From the NCBI GenBank assembly GCA_902627495.1, contig CACOJS010000009.1:1-64000 (forward strand): a DNA stretch of 64,000 bases. The letters are read 5' to 3'. Made by a program: the position numbers and the translations under genes. Shown piece after piece: positions 1-8,517 of this stretch. Position 1 is the first letter of the stretch. Each line of letters begins with the position of its first letter. The notes under the pieces are model-generated. The model was not told the DNA's origin. It ran no database searches and worked only from the letters and a program-made list of their open reading frames with translations. This stretch comes from Hydrogenophilales bacterium. GTDB lineage: Bacteria; Pseudomonadota; Gammaproteobacteria; Burkholderiales; Eutrophovitaceae.

Positions 1-265
1 GTCAGTGATTAGTCGAGGTTACTCGTTTAATTGATATGATACCAGAAATGCACCCCTACAGACTATGACGGAATGTGCACTGTGAAATTGGTTGATATCA
101 ATAGTGATTGTAGAGGCGTAACAATAGTCCCCCTCAATCCACTTTCAATAAAGATTAGTTTCGAGGACAGAGTTCCACATCACAGTCTAAAACCTTAATT
201 AGAGTTCTGTCCTTGTTGTAAGTCTTTTACTTACCTACCCTTAAAAGTAAATCACCTTTTGTAAT

Positions 266-475
266 CTATAACGATTCATCTAAGTTAGAGAAAAATATCA
301 CCCATCCCCCTTTTTCCTGATGAGGTTTGATTTCACTTCCCTGTTCTTCCTTATTCAAGTTGTATCGTATCCACTGTTGTTGTATCTCCTGACCGATACC
401 TGTGGACTCCCAAAAGGATGTAATCTCCACAGACCAGATTGTTCCCACAATGACACCCAACAGAAACTTAATCAT
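266..475 (-). CDS. Small membrane-anchored protein of the element
   Basis: A 69-residue protein whose first about 16 residues are hydrophobic (FLLGVIVGTIW), suggesting an uncleaved signal anchor; the rest is polar and probably outside the cytoplasm. I chose the ATG at 475 because a GGAGG sequence lies 9 nt upstream and the start overlaps the stop of the preceding tiny frame (ATGATTAA), a typical coupling arrangement. A longer in-frame start at 514 has no ribosome binding site. I do not recognise the family. Its position downstream of the serine recombinase makes it cargo of the element; accessory phage or island proteins often look like this, but no function can be assigned. Confidence 0.5.
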   Translation of the reverse strand: MIKFLLGVIVGTIWSVEITSFWESTGIGQEIQQQWIRYNLNKEEQGSEIKPHQEKGGWVIFFSNLDESL

Positions 476-617
476 CACCAAAGTCCTCCATATCTTTGAA
501 CCCCAGGATTTCATATATGACTGAAAAGTCCTCTTGGTATTTCTCTTTGAGTTCGTCTATATCCATTCCACTTTTAAAGTCTTGATTCACTAAAGTGTGA
601 AGTTCGTTATAAGTGAT
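468..617 (-). CDS. Tiny 49-residue frame, possible ATC start
   Basis: The frame opens just after a stop codon and contains no ATG near its beginning. A good AAGGAG ribosome binding site sits 7 nt before an ATC codon at 617, so initiation at ATC is the simplest reading; a GTG nine codons further in has no good site. The product is acidic and soluble (DIDELKEKYQEDF then a tail ending GDD). It lies between two coupled genes: its binding site overlaps the stop of the gene upstream (631-846), and its own stop overlaps the start of the gene downstream (266-475). That tight packing is the main argument that it is translated. No family recognised. Confidence 0.4.
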   Translation of the reverse strand: MTYNELHTLVNQDFKSGMDIDELKEKYQEDFSVIYEILGFKDMEDFGDD

Positions 618-630
618 GGTTTATCTCCTT

Positions 631-846
631 TTATGTTTTGATACTCTCTGGTGGTTCAGTCTGTTCCACCACACATTCACTCTCAATCTCAAATCGTAGG
701 AAGGGAAAAGGAATATCCAACTTGAAGTCCTCTTTTGCAGAGATACATTCTTCATAAGATTTTTGTGGTAGTTCCATCGTCATCTTTTTGGGTTCTTCAC
801 CCTCCCCTATAAAGATGGTTGCGACTACTATTAGAATGTATTTCAA
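631..846 (-). CDS. Small exported protein of the element
   Basis: A 71-residue protein with a short hydrophobic N-terminus (YILIVVATIFIG) that reads as a signal peptide or anchor, followed by a mostly acidic chain with two cysteines that could form a disulfide outside the cytoplasm. It begins 2 nt after the stop of the serine recombinase, so the two are almost certainly one transcript. No family recognised. It could be a small periplasmic or lipid-associated accessory protein; there is no lipobox. Confidence 0.5.
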   Translation of the reverse strand: MKYILIVVATIFIGEGEEPKKMTMELPQKSYEECISAKEDFKLDIPFPFLRFEIESECVVEQTEPPESIKT

Positions 847-848
847 TA

Positions 849-1439
849 TTAAGTTCCTTGTTTACATATTTGAGAGATTGACCCTAAACTGATTCCAACT
901 TGTTCTTTTATTTTTCTGTAGGAAAAACCTTTTTCTTTGAGTTGGAGAATCGTATTTCTTTGGTTATCTGTTATGAAGTTATTCCCTCCATATTTTTTAC
1001 CAAGTCTTTTCACTCTTTCGATTCCTAACTTCTGACGAGACTTTCTCAAATCATTTTCCATCTCACTGAAGATAGAAACGAAGTAAAAGAAAAGTTTAGA
1101 CATACCCCCATCATCAGTATCAAGATTCTGTCTCTGGGAGAATAGGGAGATATTATTTTCATCAAGTAAGGAAAGAGTCTTTACAACCTCACTTACAGAA
1201 CGACCAAGACGAGTTAAATCGTAAATGACTATCTTTGTCCATCTCCTCTGTTTCATATCCTCTAACATACGAGTCAGTTCTTTCCTGTCCTCGTTTTTCT
1301 TTGTTCCAGAGATGGTTTCTTTGTAAATGTCGACTACTGAGAAGTTTCGTCTATCACATAGTTCTCGTAGTTCCGTTTCTTGATTATCGGTAGTCTGTCC
1401 AGAAGAACTGACCCTGAGATAGAGACATACTTTCACCAT
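849..1439 (-). CDS. Serine recombinase (resolvase/invertase family)
   Basis: A 196-residue small serine recombinase. The catalytic N-terminal domain has the family signature YLRVSS, with Arg9 and the nucleophile Ser11, then YDLTRLGRS (Asp74, Arg77, Arg80), and the E helix region around residues 110-140. The C-terminus (about 160-190) is a helix-turn-helix that would bind the crossover site. Enzymes of this size act as resolvases or invertases, making staggered cuts through a phosphoserine link. An ideal GGAGG lies 6 nt before the ATG. In a mobile element it could resolve multimers, invert a segment, or take part in excision; no inverted-repeat pair that it might act on is evident within the window. 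Confidence 0.85.
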   Translation of the reverse strand: MVKVCLYLRVSSSGQTTDNQETELRELCDRRNFSVVDIYKETISGTKKNEDRKELTRMLEDMKQRRWTKIVIYDLTRLGRSVSEVVKTLSLLDENNISLFSQRQNLDTDDGGMSKLFFYFVSIFSEMENDLRKSRQKLGIERVKRLGKKYGGNNFITDNQRNTILQLKEKGFSYRKIKEQVGISLGSISQICKQGT

Positions 1440-1550
1440 AATGATCCTCCAAAAGTATTTAATCTACAACTCTTATTCTACTAAAAAATACATTCAAAGT
1501 ATAGTATTTTTAACATTAAATCAGCAGTTTAGGTATTATTTTGGAGTAGT

Positions 1551-2927
1551 TTAAAATCGAATATTCTGACTGTCAATGACTTCCTTGTAATCACCACCAA
1601 ACATATCCTCACTCTCATCTGTGGTTGATTTGTCCCTCATTAGGTATTCAGACATCTTCTTATACTCTGGATGAAAATAATGATCTTTGATGTTCTGGAC
1701 GGAAGTTCCTGTGATCCCTGATAATAAGAACACATTTATATCACCATAGATCAGTCTGTATGTGATAAATGTATGTCGTAGGGAATAATAAGAATAGGAT
1801 TTATCAATCTGACCTAACCCACTCTCATTCATTATTATCTTCCAGTATTTGTATAGTTTGTCTTTGGATATTGGTTGATCTGGATTCTCATAATCAGAAA
1901 ATACATAATCATCAGGTTTTACGAAGTTCGAGTATTTTCTGATTCTTTTCAGAACATCTCCTCTTCTTCCAATACAACTTCGTTTTTTTCGTGTTTTTGT
2001 AATCTCACTTGGAAGTCTAATCTCTACTAATATCTTTTTATTTTTTTTCTTTGATTGTATGTAATCAACCATACCCCATTTGATCTGTCTTCCCTCTCCA
2101 ACCCTCATTCCTGTATTTGATAATACTAAGATAAAATCTCTTATCAGTCTCCGTTCATAAACTTCTCTTTTTGAAAAAGTTTTATCATTCATCCAATCTT
2201 CCAAGTAGTTATACAGAATCTTGTAGTGATCTAACTTCAAATAGTTTCTTGTTCTAACCTCGACTTTTTTTAACTCGTTGAACTGAATCTGTTGATTGAT
2301 ATTTACAAACCCCTCGTTCGTTCCCCACTTATATAAGTGTTGAATCTGACTTCGTTCATTCCTTAGTGTCACATCTTGAACTTTGTTTTTTGACTTATTT
2401 CGTCTGAAATCAAAATATTCTCTAAACTTTGTGTTTCTAACTGAATCAACTTTACTATTTTTACCAACAAAATCTAATAAATGACCCATTATGGATCGAA
2501 TAGTGATGTATCTCCCCTCAGTAATAACTCCGTTTAATGATCTCTCTTTTTGGTTAACCAGATACTTTTCAACCAGTTCTCCAAATGTAATCGTAAATAT
2601 CTTCTGTCCTATGTTCTTTTTACCCATCAAGGAATAGAAGATTTGTCTTCCCTTTTCTTTTGAGATTTCAAGATCGGTTTCCCTCAGGGATTGCTTATAG
2701 TGTCTTTTTTCGTCCTGTATCCACATTATCATCTGATAGAACCTACCAGATTGTTTTGTTCTAACAATCTTTACATTTCCATCACATATGAAATGTTCTT
2801 CCGTATAGAACTTCTTCTTTTTTGTGGATGACCTTCTCTTGTTCCTAACATCAGATGTTGGTGAGACACCTTGTTTCACCATCACACTCATTACCTGATC
2901 TGAATGAAGAGAATCTTTGTTTTTCAC
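1551..2927 (-). CDS. Tyrosine recombinase (phage-type integrase)
   Basis: A 458-residue site-specific recombinase. A core-binding SAM-like domain occupies about residues 115-215 and the catalytic domain about 225-430. Visible catalytic features are Arg275 in NTGMRVGE, Arg384 in SLRHTF, and the probable nucleophile Tyr417 in DHYFH. Two usual histidines are absent: the first position of box II is Tyr381, and the 'LGH' motif reads GIT. The N-terminal 50 residues are very basic and probably bind arm sites. The called start is a GTG with only a weak ribosome binding site; an ATG 12 codons in is an alternative. It is transcribed away from guaA, the likely integration target, and is probably needed for both integration and excision. 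Confidence 0.85.
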   Translation of the reverse strand: MKNKDSLHSDQVMSVMVKQGVSPTSDVRNKRRSSTKKKKFYTEEHFICDGNVKIVRTKQSGRFYQMIMWIQDEKRHYKQSLRETDLEISKEKGRQIFYSLMGKKNIGQKIFTITFGELVEKYLVNQKERSLNGVITEGRYITIRSIMGHLLDFVGKNSKVDSVRNTKFREYFDFRRNKSKNKVQDVTLRNERSQIQHLYKWGTNEGFVNINQQIQFNELKKVEVRTRNYLKLDHYKILYNYLEDWMNDKTFSKREVYERRLIRDFILVLSNTGMRVGEGRQIKWGMVDYIQSKKKNKKILVEIRLPSEITKTRKKRSCIGRRGDVLKRIRKYSNFVKPDDYVFSDYENPDQPISKDKLYKYWKIIMNESGLGQIDKSYSYYSLRHTFITYRLIYGDINVFLLSGITGTSVQNIKDHYFHPEYKKMSEYLMRDKSTTDESEDMFGGDYKEVIDSQNIRF

Positions 2928-2943
2928 TAATGCATCTCAATAG

Positions 2944-3020
2944 TTGTTGAAGTTTGAACGAGTTTTGAATCTCAACAAAACTAACTTATTGATTACATTA
3001 TAGTTGGAATCAACTTTGAA
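2944..3020. repeat. Inverted repeats and TTTGAA copies at the element end
   Basis: Between the integrase and guaA there are two short perfect inverted repeats: TTGTTGA (2944-2950) with TCAACAA (2972-2978), and TTGATT (2989-2994) with AATCAA (3008-3013). The hexamer TTTGAA occurs three times in the same orientation (2953, 2964, 3015). Short repeats beside an integrase gene often are its arm-type binding sites or those of an excisionase. That role is inference from position only; AT-rich DNA gives such repeats by chance fairly often. Confidence 0.35.
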
Positions 3021-3072
3021 TGTCTATGAGTGTCGTAATATTATTATAAATCAACTACTTACATTTTTACTA

Positions 3073-4638
3073 CTACTCCCACTCTATAGTCGCAGGAGGT
3101 TTGCTGGAGATATCATATACCACCCTATTAATTCCCTTGACTTCATTAATAATTCTGCCGGACACCGTAGCCAGCAAATCATGAGGTAGTGGTGCCCAAT
3201 TAGCAGTCATGAAATCCCGTGTCTCTACCGCCCGCAATGCAACAACATACTCATAGGTTCTCCCATCACCCATGACCCCAACTGAACGGACTGGTAAAAA
3301 TACAGCGAAGGCCTGGGATACTCTGTTGTACCAATTTGACTTATCTAGTTCCTGTAGGAATATGGCGTCCGCTTGCCTTAACATTTCCGCATATTCAAAC
3401 TTTACCTCCCCTAGAATCCTTACACCCAACCCGGGACCGGGAAAAGGATGACGATAGAGTAATTTCTTTGGAAGACCCAATTCCAATCCAAGCTCTCGCA
3501 CTTCGTCTTTGAAGAGATCTCGGAGAGGCTCTAGTAAATTCAAATTCAATTTCTCTGGGAGCCCCCCTACATTATGATGCGATTTGATAGTAACTGCTTT
3601 TTTTGCCTTGCCTCCAGCTGATTCTATTACATCAGGGTAAATAGTGCCCTGGGCTAGCCACTTTATACCTCTTAGCTTGTTGGCCTCACTCTCAAATACT
3701 TTAATAAACTCTCTTCCAATTATCTTTCTTTTTTTCTCAGGATCTTTTTGACCTCCCAATGCGGTCATGAAATTATTCCGAGCATCAACATGAATAATAT
3801 TGACATCTAGATTTCCCTTAAAAGTTTCCATGACCTCCAGAGCTTCATTTAATCTCAAAAGACCATTATCAACAAAGACGCATATAAGCTGATCGCCAAG
3901 TGCTTGATTTAATAACGCTGCAGTAACCGAGGAATCTACCCCTCCGGAAAGCCCCAATAAAACTTTATCTTTACCTACTTCCCTCCTGACCCTATTTATG
4001 ATTTCTGGAATGAAATTCGGAATGGACCAGTTTTTTTTGATATTACAGACATTAGAAATAAACGAGCTTAATATTTCCAAACCTTTTTTTGTATGAGTCA
4101 CCTCTGGATGAAACTGTAATCCGTAAAACCTCCTGCTTTCATCAGCCATTCCTGCAATCGGTGTGTTCTCGTTAGAAGCAATGACTTTAAAATTTTTTGG
4201 AAGCTCAGAAACTGAGTCACCGTGACTCATCCAAACATCCAAGAGTCCATGGCCAGACTCATTTTGAATATCCTCTATCCCCTCAAGTAACATAGAGTGA
4301 CCTCGGGCACGAACCTGGGCATGACCAAACTCTCTAATATCTTGATTTACGACTTTGCCCCCTAATTGTTCAGCCATGACCTGCATGCCGTAGCATATTC
4401 CTAGAATAGGTATGTTCATATCGAAAATCTCTTGAGCTACCCGTGGTGAAGAAGTTCCACGGACAGAAAGCGGCCCACCCGACAAAACTATTGCCAAAGG
4501 GTCAAATTCTGAGATTCTGGAGTAATTGCAATCATAGGGTAAAATTTCACTATAAACCCCTATCTCCCTAATTCGTCTGGTGATAAGTTGGGTATATTGA
4601 GAACCAAAATCTATAATTAAGACTTTTTCTAAGCTCAT
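3073..4638 (-). CDS. guaA: GMP synthase (glutamine-hydrolysing)
   Basis: GuaA converts XMP, ATP and glutamine to GMP, the last step of guanine nucleotide synthesis. At 521 residues it has the usual length. The class I amidotransferase domain fills residues 1-200 with the triad Cys82 (GICYGMQ), His177 and Glu179. The ATP-pyrophosphatase domain follows with P-loop SGGVDSS at 231-237. The C-terminal dimerisation domain ends in the conserved PPATIEWE, so the gene is intact despite the element at its 3' end: integration has restored or left untouched the last codons. It starts 36 nt after guaB and is probably transcribed with it from the guaB promoter. Confidence 0.97.
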   Translation of the reverse strand: MSLEKVLIIDFGSQYTQLITRRIREIGVYSEILPYDCNYSRISEFDPLAIVLSGGPLSVRGTSSPRVAQEIFDMNIPILGICYGMQVMAEQLGGKVVNQDIREFGHAQVRARGHSMLLEGIEDIQNESGHGLLDVWMSHGDSVSELPKNFKVIASNENTPIAGMADESRRFYGLQFHPEVTHTKKGLEILSSFISNVCNIKKNWSIPNFIPEIINRVRREVGKDKVLLGLSGGVDSSVTAALLNQALGDQLICVFVDNGLLRLNEALEVMETFKGNLDVNIIHVDARNNFMTALGGQKDPEKKRKIIGREFIKVFESEANKLRGIKWLAQGTIYPDVIESAGGKAKKAVTIKSHHNVGGLPEKLNLNLLEPLRDLFKDEVRELGLELGLPKKLLYRHPFPGPGLGVRILGEVKFEYAEMLRQADAIFLQELDKSNWYNRVSQAFAVFLPVRSVGVMGDGRTYEYVVALRAVETRDFMTANWAPLPHDLLATVSGRIINEVKGINRVVYDISSKPPATIEWE

Positions 4639-4674
4639 TATTGAAGGCTTCCGTTTTTTGGGTAATCGCAGGCC

Positions 4675-6138
<1,464 letters not shown>

Positions 6139-6163
6139 CTAAATCCCCGTTTCCAAAGGGTTA

Positions 6164-6192
6164 ATTATACGTTGCTGAAAGGAGGTCGTAAA
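6164..6192 (-). promoter_or_regulatory. Probable sigma-70 promoter of guaBA
   Basis: On the minus strand, TTTACG (-35, 6187-6192) is separated by 17 bp from a perfect TATAAT (-10, 6164-6169). The -10 box lies 26 nt before the guaB ATG. The -35 box matches consensus at four of six positions. The promoter overlaps the 5' end of the divergent small gene at 6172-6510, so the two may interfere. Confidence 0.6.
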
Positions 6193-6510
6193 ATTTGTAT
6201 TTCAACTCGCAATCAAACTTTTATAAAAATATTTGTATTAGCAATAATATTTAGCTCAACTTATTGTTTTGCAAGCACAAATTGCGATAAAGAGTTGATG
6301 CAAAAGTATAAATCTTTTGTTGAAGAGCTTAAGAGAACTGAAGAACAAATAATAATTTGGACTACAATTCTTGAGGAAATAAAAAAAGTTGAGGCCGCTA
6401 TTGCCAAAAAAAACTGTCAGGACGCCGAGTTATTCTTACAGGAAGTTACTGTCTTGCTAAGACTAAACAGACAACAAAACAAACATCCTCAATATGAACC
6501 ACCATACTAG
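6172..6510 (+). CDS. Small exported coiled-coil protein
   Basis: Up to 112 residues. A signal peptide (IKIFVLAIIFSSTYCFA) is followed by a polar helical chain rich in Glu and Lys with two cysteines, probably a periplasmic coiled coil. The start is uncertain. A TTG at 6172 gives the longest frame but its upstream AAAGGG is 11 nt away. The only strong ribosome binding site, GGAGG at 6181-6185, is inside that frame and lies 7 nt before an ATT codon at 6193, giving 105 residues. Both versions keep the signal peptide. It is divergent from guaB and convergent with rnfH. Family not recognised. Confidence 0.55.
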   Translation: MLKGGRKICISTRNQTFIKIFVLAIIFSSTYCFASTNCDKELMQKYKSFVEELKRTEEQIIIWTTILEEIKKVEAAIAKKNCQDAELFLQEVTVLLRLNRQQNKHPQYEPPY

Positions 6511-6525
6511 TTTTAACCAACTATT

Positions 6526-6816
6526 TTAAAAATTGCCTGTATTGGTAGCTTTTTTATGAGCACGCCGCCGTCTCATTGTCTTCGGATCGAACACAAGCTC
6601 TCTACATATTTCAATTCTGTCACCATCCTTCAGCTCATAACTAATATCGACTGACTTTCCCCATATAGCATATGCACACCTAGTCAAATCAATACCTTCA
6701 CACTCTGACTGAATATTAGAGGCCTCGATCGCCCTGGAAATTCTAGCACCCTGCTCCAACTCAATTTCCAGAATGGTCTGTTTATTCGTGGTTGCATATA
6801 CAAGGGAAACCTTCAT
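6526..6816 (-). CDS. rnfH: RnfH/RatB family protein (UPF0125)
   Basis: A 96-residue ubiquitin-fold protein of the RnfH family, called RatB when next to ratA. Family marks are the N-terminal strand MKVSLVYAT, the segment VGIWGK-like AIWGKSVD, and DGDRIEICRELVFDPKTMRRRRA near the end. Its biochemical role is not settled; it is almost always encoded beside ratA and smpB in beta- and gammaproteobacteria, as here, 12 nt after ratA. It is probably cotranscribed with ratA. Confidence 0.88.
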   Translation of the reverse strand: MKVSLVYATTNKQTILEIELEQGARISRAIEASNIQSECEGIDLTRCAYAIWGKSVDISYELKDGDRIEICRELVFDPKTMRRRRAHKKATNTGNF

Positions 6817-6828
6817 AAATAGCCCTCT

Positions 6829-7263
6829 TTAGCTGAACAAATCATCAGCTCTGCTAACAAATGCATCCACTAATGATGACGTAATTTTTTTAAACACAGG
6901 GCCAATCATTTTGGTTAATAGTCGATTAGAAAAGGTGTAAGTAATTGAAAAATTGACCTTACACGCGTTTTCTGCAAGATTGATAAATTCCCATTTGCCA
7001 TATAGATGCTTGAATGGGCCACTTACTAGTGTCATTTCCATCGCATCAGGGCCCATTTCCGTATTATTGTGTGTTGAAAAGCTTTGTTTAACTCCATGAA
7101 AATTAATGTCCAACCTAGCCTTAACATGAGCATTAGTTCGTTCTAGGATTACGGCATTTGCACACCAAGGCAAAAATTCCGGATAACTTTCAATATCATC
7201 AACTAATTTAAACATCTGGTTGGCTGAATATTGAACAAGTATAGTTTTCTCAAATGATGTCAT
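6829..7263 (-). CDS. ratA: RatA/Coq10-type START-domain protein
   Basis: A 144-residue START-like lipid-binding protein of the Coq10/RatA family. The N-terminus (TSFEKTILVQYSANQMFKLV) and DIESYPEFLPWC are diagnostic. In E. coli RatA was reported to block 70S formation, while homologues in mitochondria bind ubiquinone; the second role fits the fold and is the more widely conserved. The full helix-grip fold appears present, including the long C-terminal helix. It is divergent from smpB, with 44 nt between the two starts, the standard gammaproteobacterial arrangement. Confidence 0.9.
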   Translation of the reverse strand: MTSFEKTILVQYSANQMFKLVDDIESYPEFLPWCANAVILERTNAHVKARLDINFHGVKQSFSTHNNTEMGPDAMEMTLVSGPFKHLYGKWEFINLAENACKVNFSITYTFSNRLLTKMIGPVFKKITSSLVDAFVSRADDLFS

Positions 7264-7307
7264 AATAGATCTGATTAGATTTATAATCTTCCACCCTAAA
7301 TTATATA

Positions 7308-7754
7308 ATGGCTATTGTTAAAAATAAGAAGGCTTTTCACGATTATTTTATTGATGAACAAATTGAAGCTGGTGTAGTGCTTCAAGGATGGGAGGTGAAG
7401 GCCATTAGGGCTGGTAGAGTACAGCTAAAGGAGGCTTATGTAAAACTGTTATCAGGAGAAATTTTTTTAATCGGGTCTCATATAAGCCCGCTCAACTCAG
7501 TATCAAACCATATTTCACCAGACCCTATACGGTCACGGAAGTTGTTGTTAAAGCGATTAGAGATAAAACGTTTGATTGGCAAGGTTGAACGAGCAGGAAG
7601 CACAATGGTCCCATTAGATATGCACTTCTCTAAGGGGCGAGTAAAATTACAGATAGGCCTAGCTCGTGGGAAAAAACAACATGACAAGAGACAGGCTATT
7701 AAGGACAGAGAATGGCAGCGAGAGGAAGCAAGAATTCTGAAGCAAAAAAGGTAA
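7308..7754 (+). CDS. smpB: SsrA-binding protein SmpB
   Basis: SmpB brings tmRNA to stalled ribosomes and takes part in trans-translation. The 148-residue protein has the OB-fold core with the signature [19 protein letters not shown] and the basic, disordered C-terminal tail ([20 protein letters not shown]) that enters the mRNA channel. The tmRNA gene itself is not next to it here: only 58 bp separate it from the following glutathione transferase, too little for ssrA. Confidence 0.96.
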   Translation: MAIVKNKKAFHDYFIDEQIEAGVVLQGWEVKAIRAGRVQLKEAYVKLLSGEIFLIGSHISPLNSVSNHISPDPIRSRKLLLKRLEIKRLIGKVERAGSTMVPLDMHFSKGRVKLQIGLARGKKQHDKRQAIKDREWQREEARILKQKR

Positions 7755-7812
7755 AAAAAGTGATAGTTTAAATGCTCTGATTAATAATATTGAAAATTGA
7801 AGGAAAAGAAAA

Positions 7813-8445
7813 ATGAAGCTATATGATTGCACCCCAGCACCTAGCCCTAAACGGGTTAGGATGTTTATTCACGAAAAAAGTTTAGAGGTAGAGAAAATAC
7901 AGATTGACTTGATGTCTGGCCAACAGCGGACTGATGATTTCAAAAAAATCAATCCCTGGTCTACAGTTCCAGTGCTAGAGCTAGAAGACGGTACTACCAT
8001 TAGTGAAATATCAGCTTGCTGTCGATATATTGAGGAAATGCACCCAAACCCCCCTTTACTGGGAAAAAACCCTAAAGAAAAAGCTGTAATAGAAATGTGG
8101 AATCAGCATATGGAAATGGATGGCTTCATGGCAGCAGTAGACGTCTTCAGAAACAGTGCAAAAGGTTTTGCGTCTAGAGCAAAAGCAGGCCCAAACAATT
8201 ACGAGCAAATTCCGGCACTTGCTGACCGTGCTAGTCAGCAACTAACTGATTTTTTTGATCTATTAAACCAACGACTAGGTGACAATAAGTTCATAGTTGG
8301 TGATGATTTCTCAGTTGCTGACATAACTGCTTTTGTCACTATTGAATTTGCGAAGTGGTCAAAAATTACCCCCTCAAATGAGGTGCATAATAATCTCAAA
8401 AGATGGTTTGATGAAATCAACGAGAGACCAAGCTCAAAAGCATAA
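7813..8445 (+). CDS. Glutathione S-transferase family protein
   Basis: A 210-residue soluble transferase. The N-terminal thioredoxin-like domain (about 1-80) begins LYDCTPAPSPKRVRMFIHEK, and carries the cis-proline motif STVPVLELEDG and the glutathione-binding ISEISACCRYIEE. The C-terminal all-helical domain contains the conserved FIVGDDFSVADIT capping motif. The active-site residue is probably Ser13 or a nearby residue rather than Tyr, so the class is closest to the bacterial beta/theta-like groups. Substrate unknown; such enzymes conjugate or isomerise electrophiles. It precedes a gamma-glutamyltransferase-like gene by 72 bp, which suggests, but does not prove, a link in glutathione metabolism. 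Confidence 0.88.
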   Translation: MKLYDCTPAPSPKRVRMFIHEKSLEVEKIQIDLMSGQQRTDDFKKINPWSTVPVLELEDGTTISEISACCRYIEEMHPNPPLLGKNPKEKAVIEMWNQHMEMDGFMAAVDVFRNSAKGFASRAKAGPNNYEQIPALADRASQQLTDFFDLLNQRLGDNKFIVGDDFSVADITAFVTIEFAKWSKITPSNEVHNNLKRWFDEINERPSSKA

Positions 8446-8517
8446 AAACCCTAGGGAAAGCGAGATATATTTATAATAAAGCCCGATTAATGAGAATGTA
8501 GGAGTAGGATTTTACCA

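Larger units (their letters stand above)
1..3072. mobile_element. End of an integrated element next to guaA
   Basis: This stretch lies between the window edge and the guaA stop codon. It carries a tyrosine integrase, a serine recombinase and three tiny hypothetical frames, all on the minus strand. The integrase gene starts 146 bases from the 3' end of guaA, which is a known integration site for genomic islands (the 'guaA integrase' group). Recombination genes beside a conserved housekeeping gene, with no recognisable core gene, mark it as acquired DNA. The other end is outside the window, so size, cargo and the second attachment site are unknown. Bases 1-265 hold no frame I can support. The boundary at 3072 is inferred; the true crossover may lie a few tens of bases inside guaA. 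Confidence 0.75.

Noticed and set aside
40..198. A plus-strand frame of up to 53 codons (ATG at 73) in the window's first 200 bases
   Set aside because: No ribosome binding site, no start near its opening, product short and unrecognised, and on the strand opposite to the element's genes.
3004..3189. A plus-strand frame across the end of guaA
   Set aside because: Overlaps the highly conserved guaA C-terminus antisense and has no binding site or family.
7755..7812. A tmRNA gene beside smpB
   Set aside because: The gap is only 58 bp and there is no tRNA-like end.
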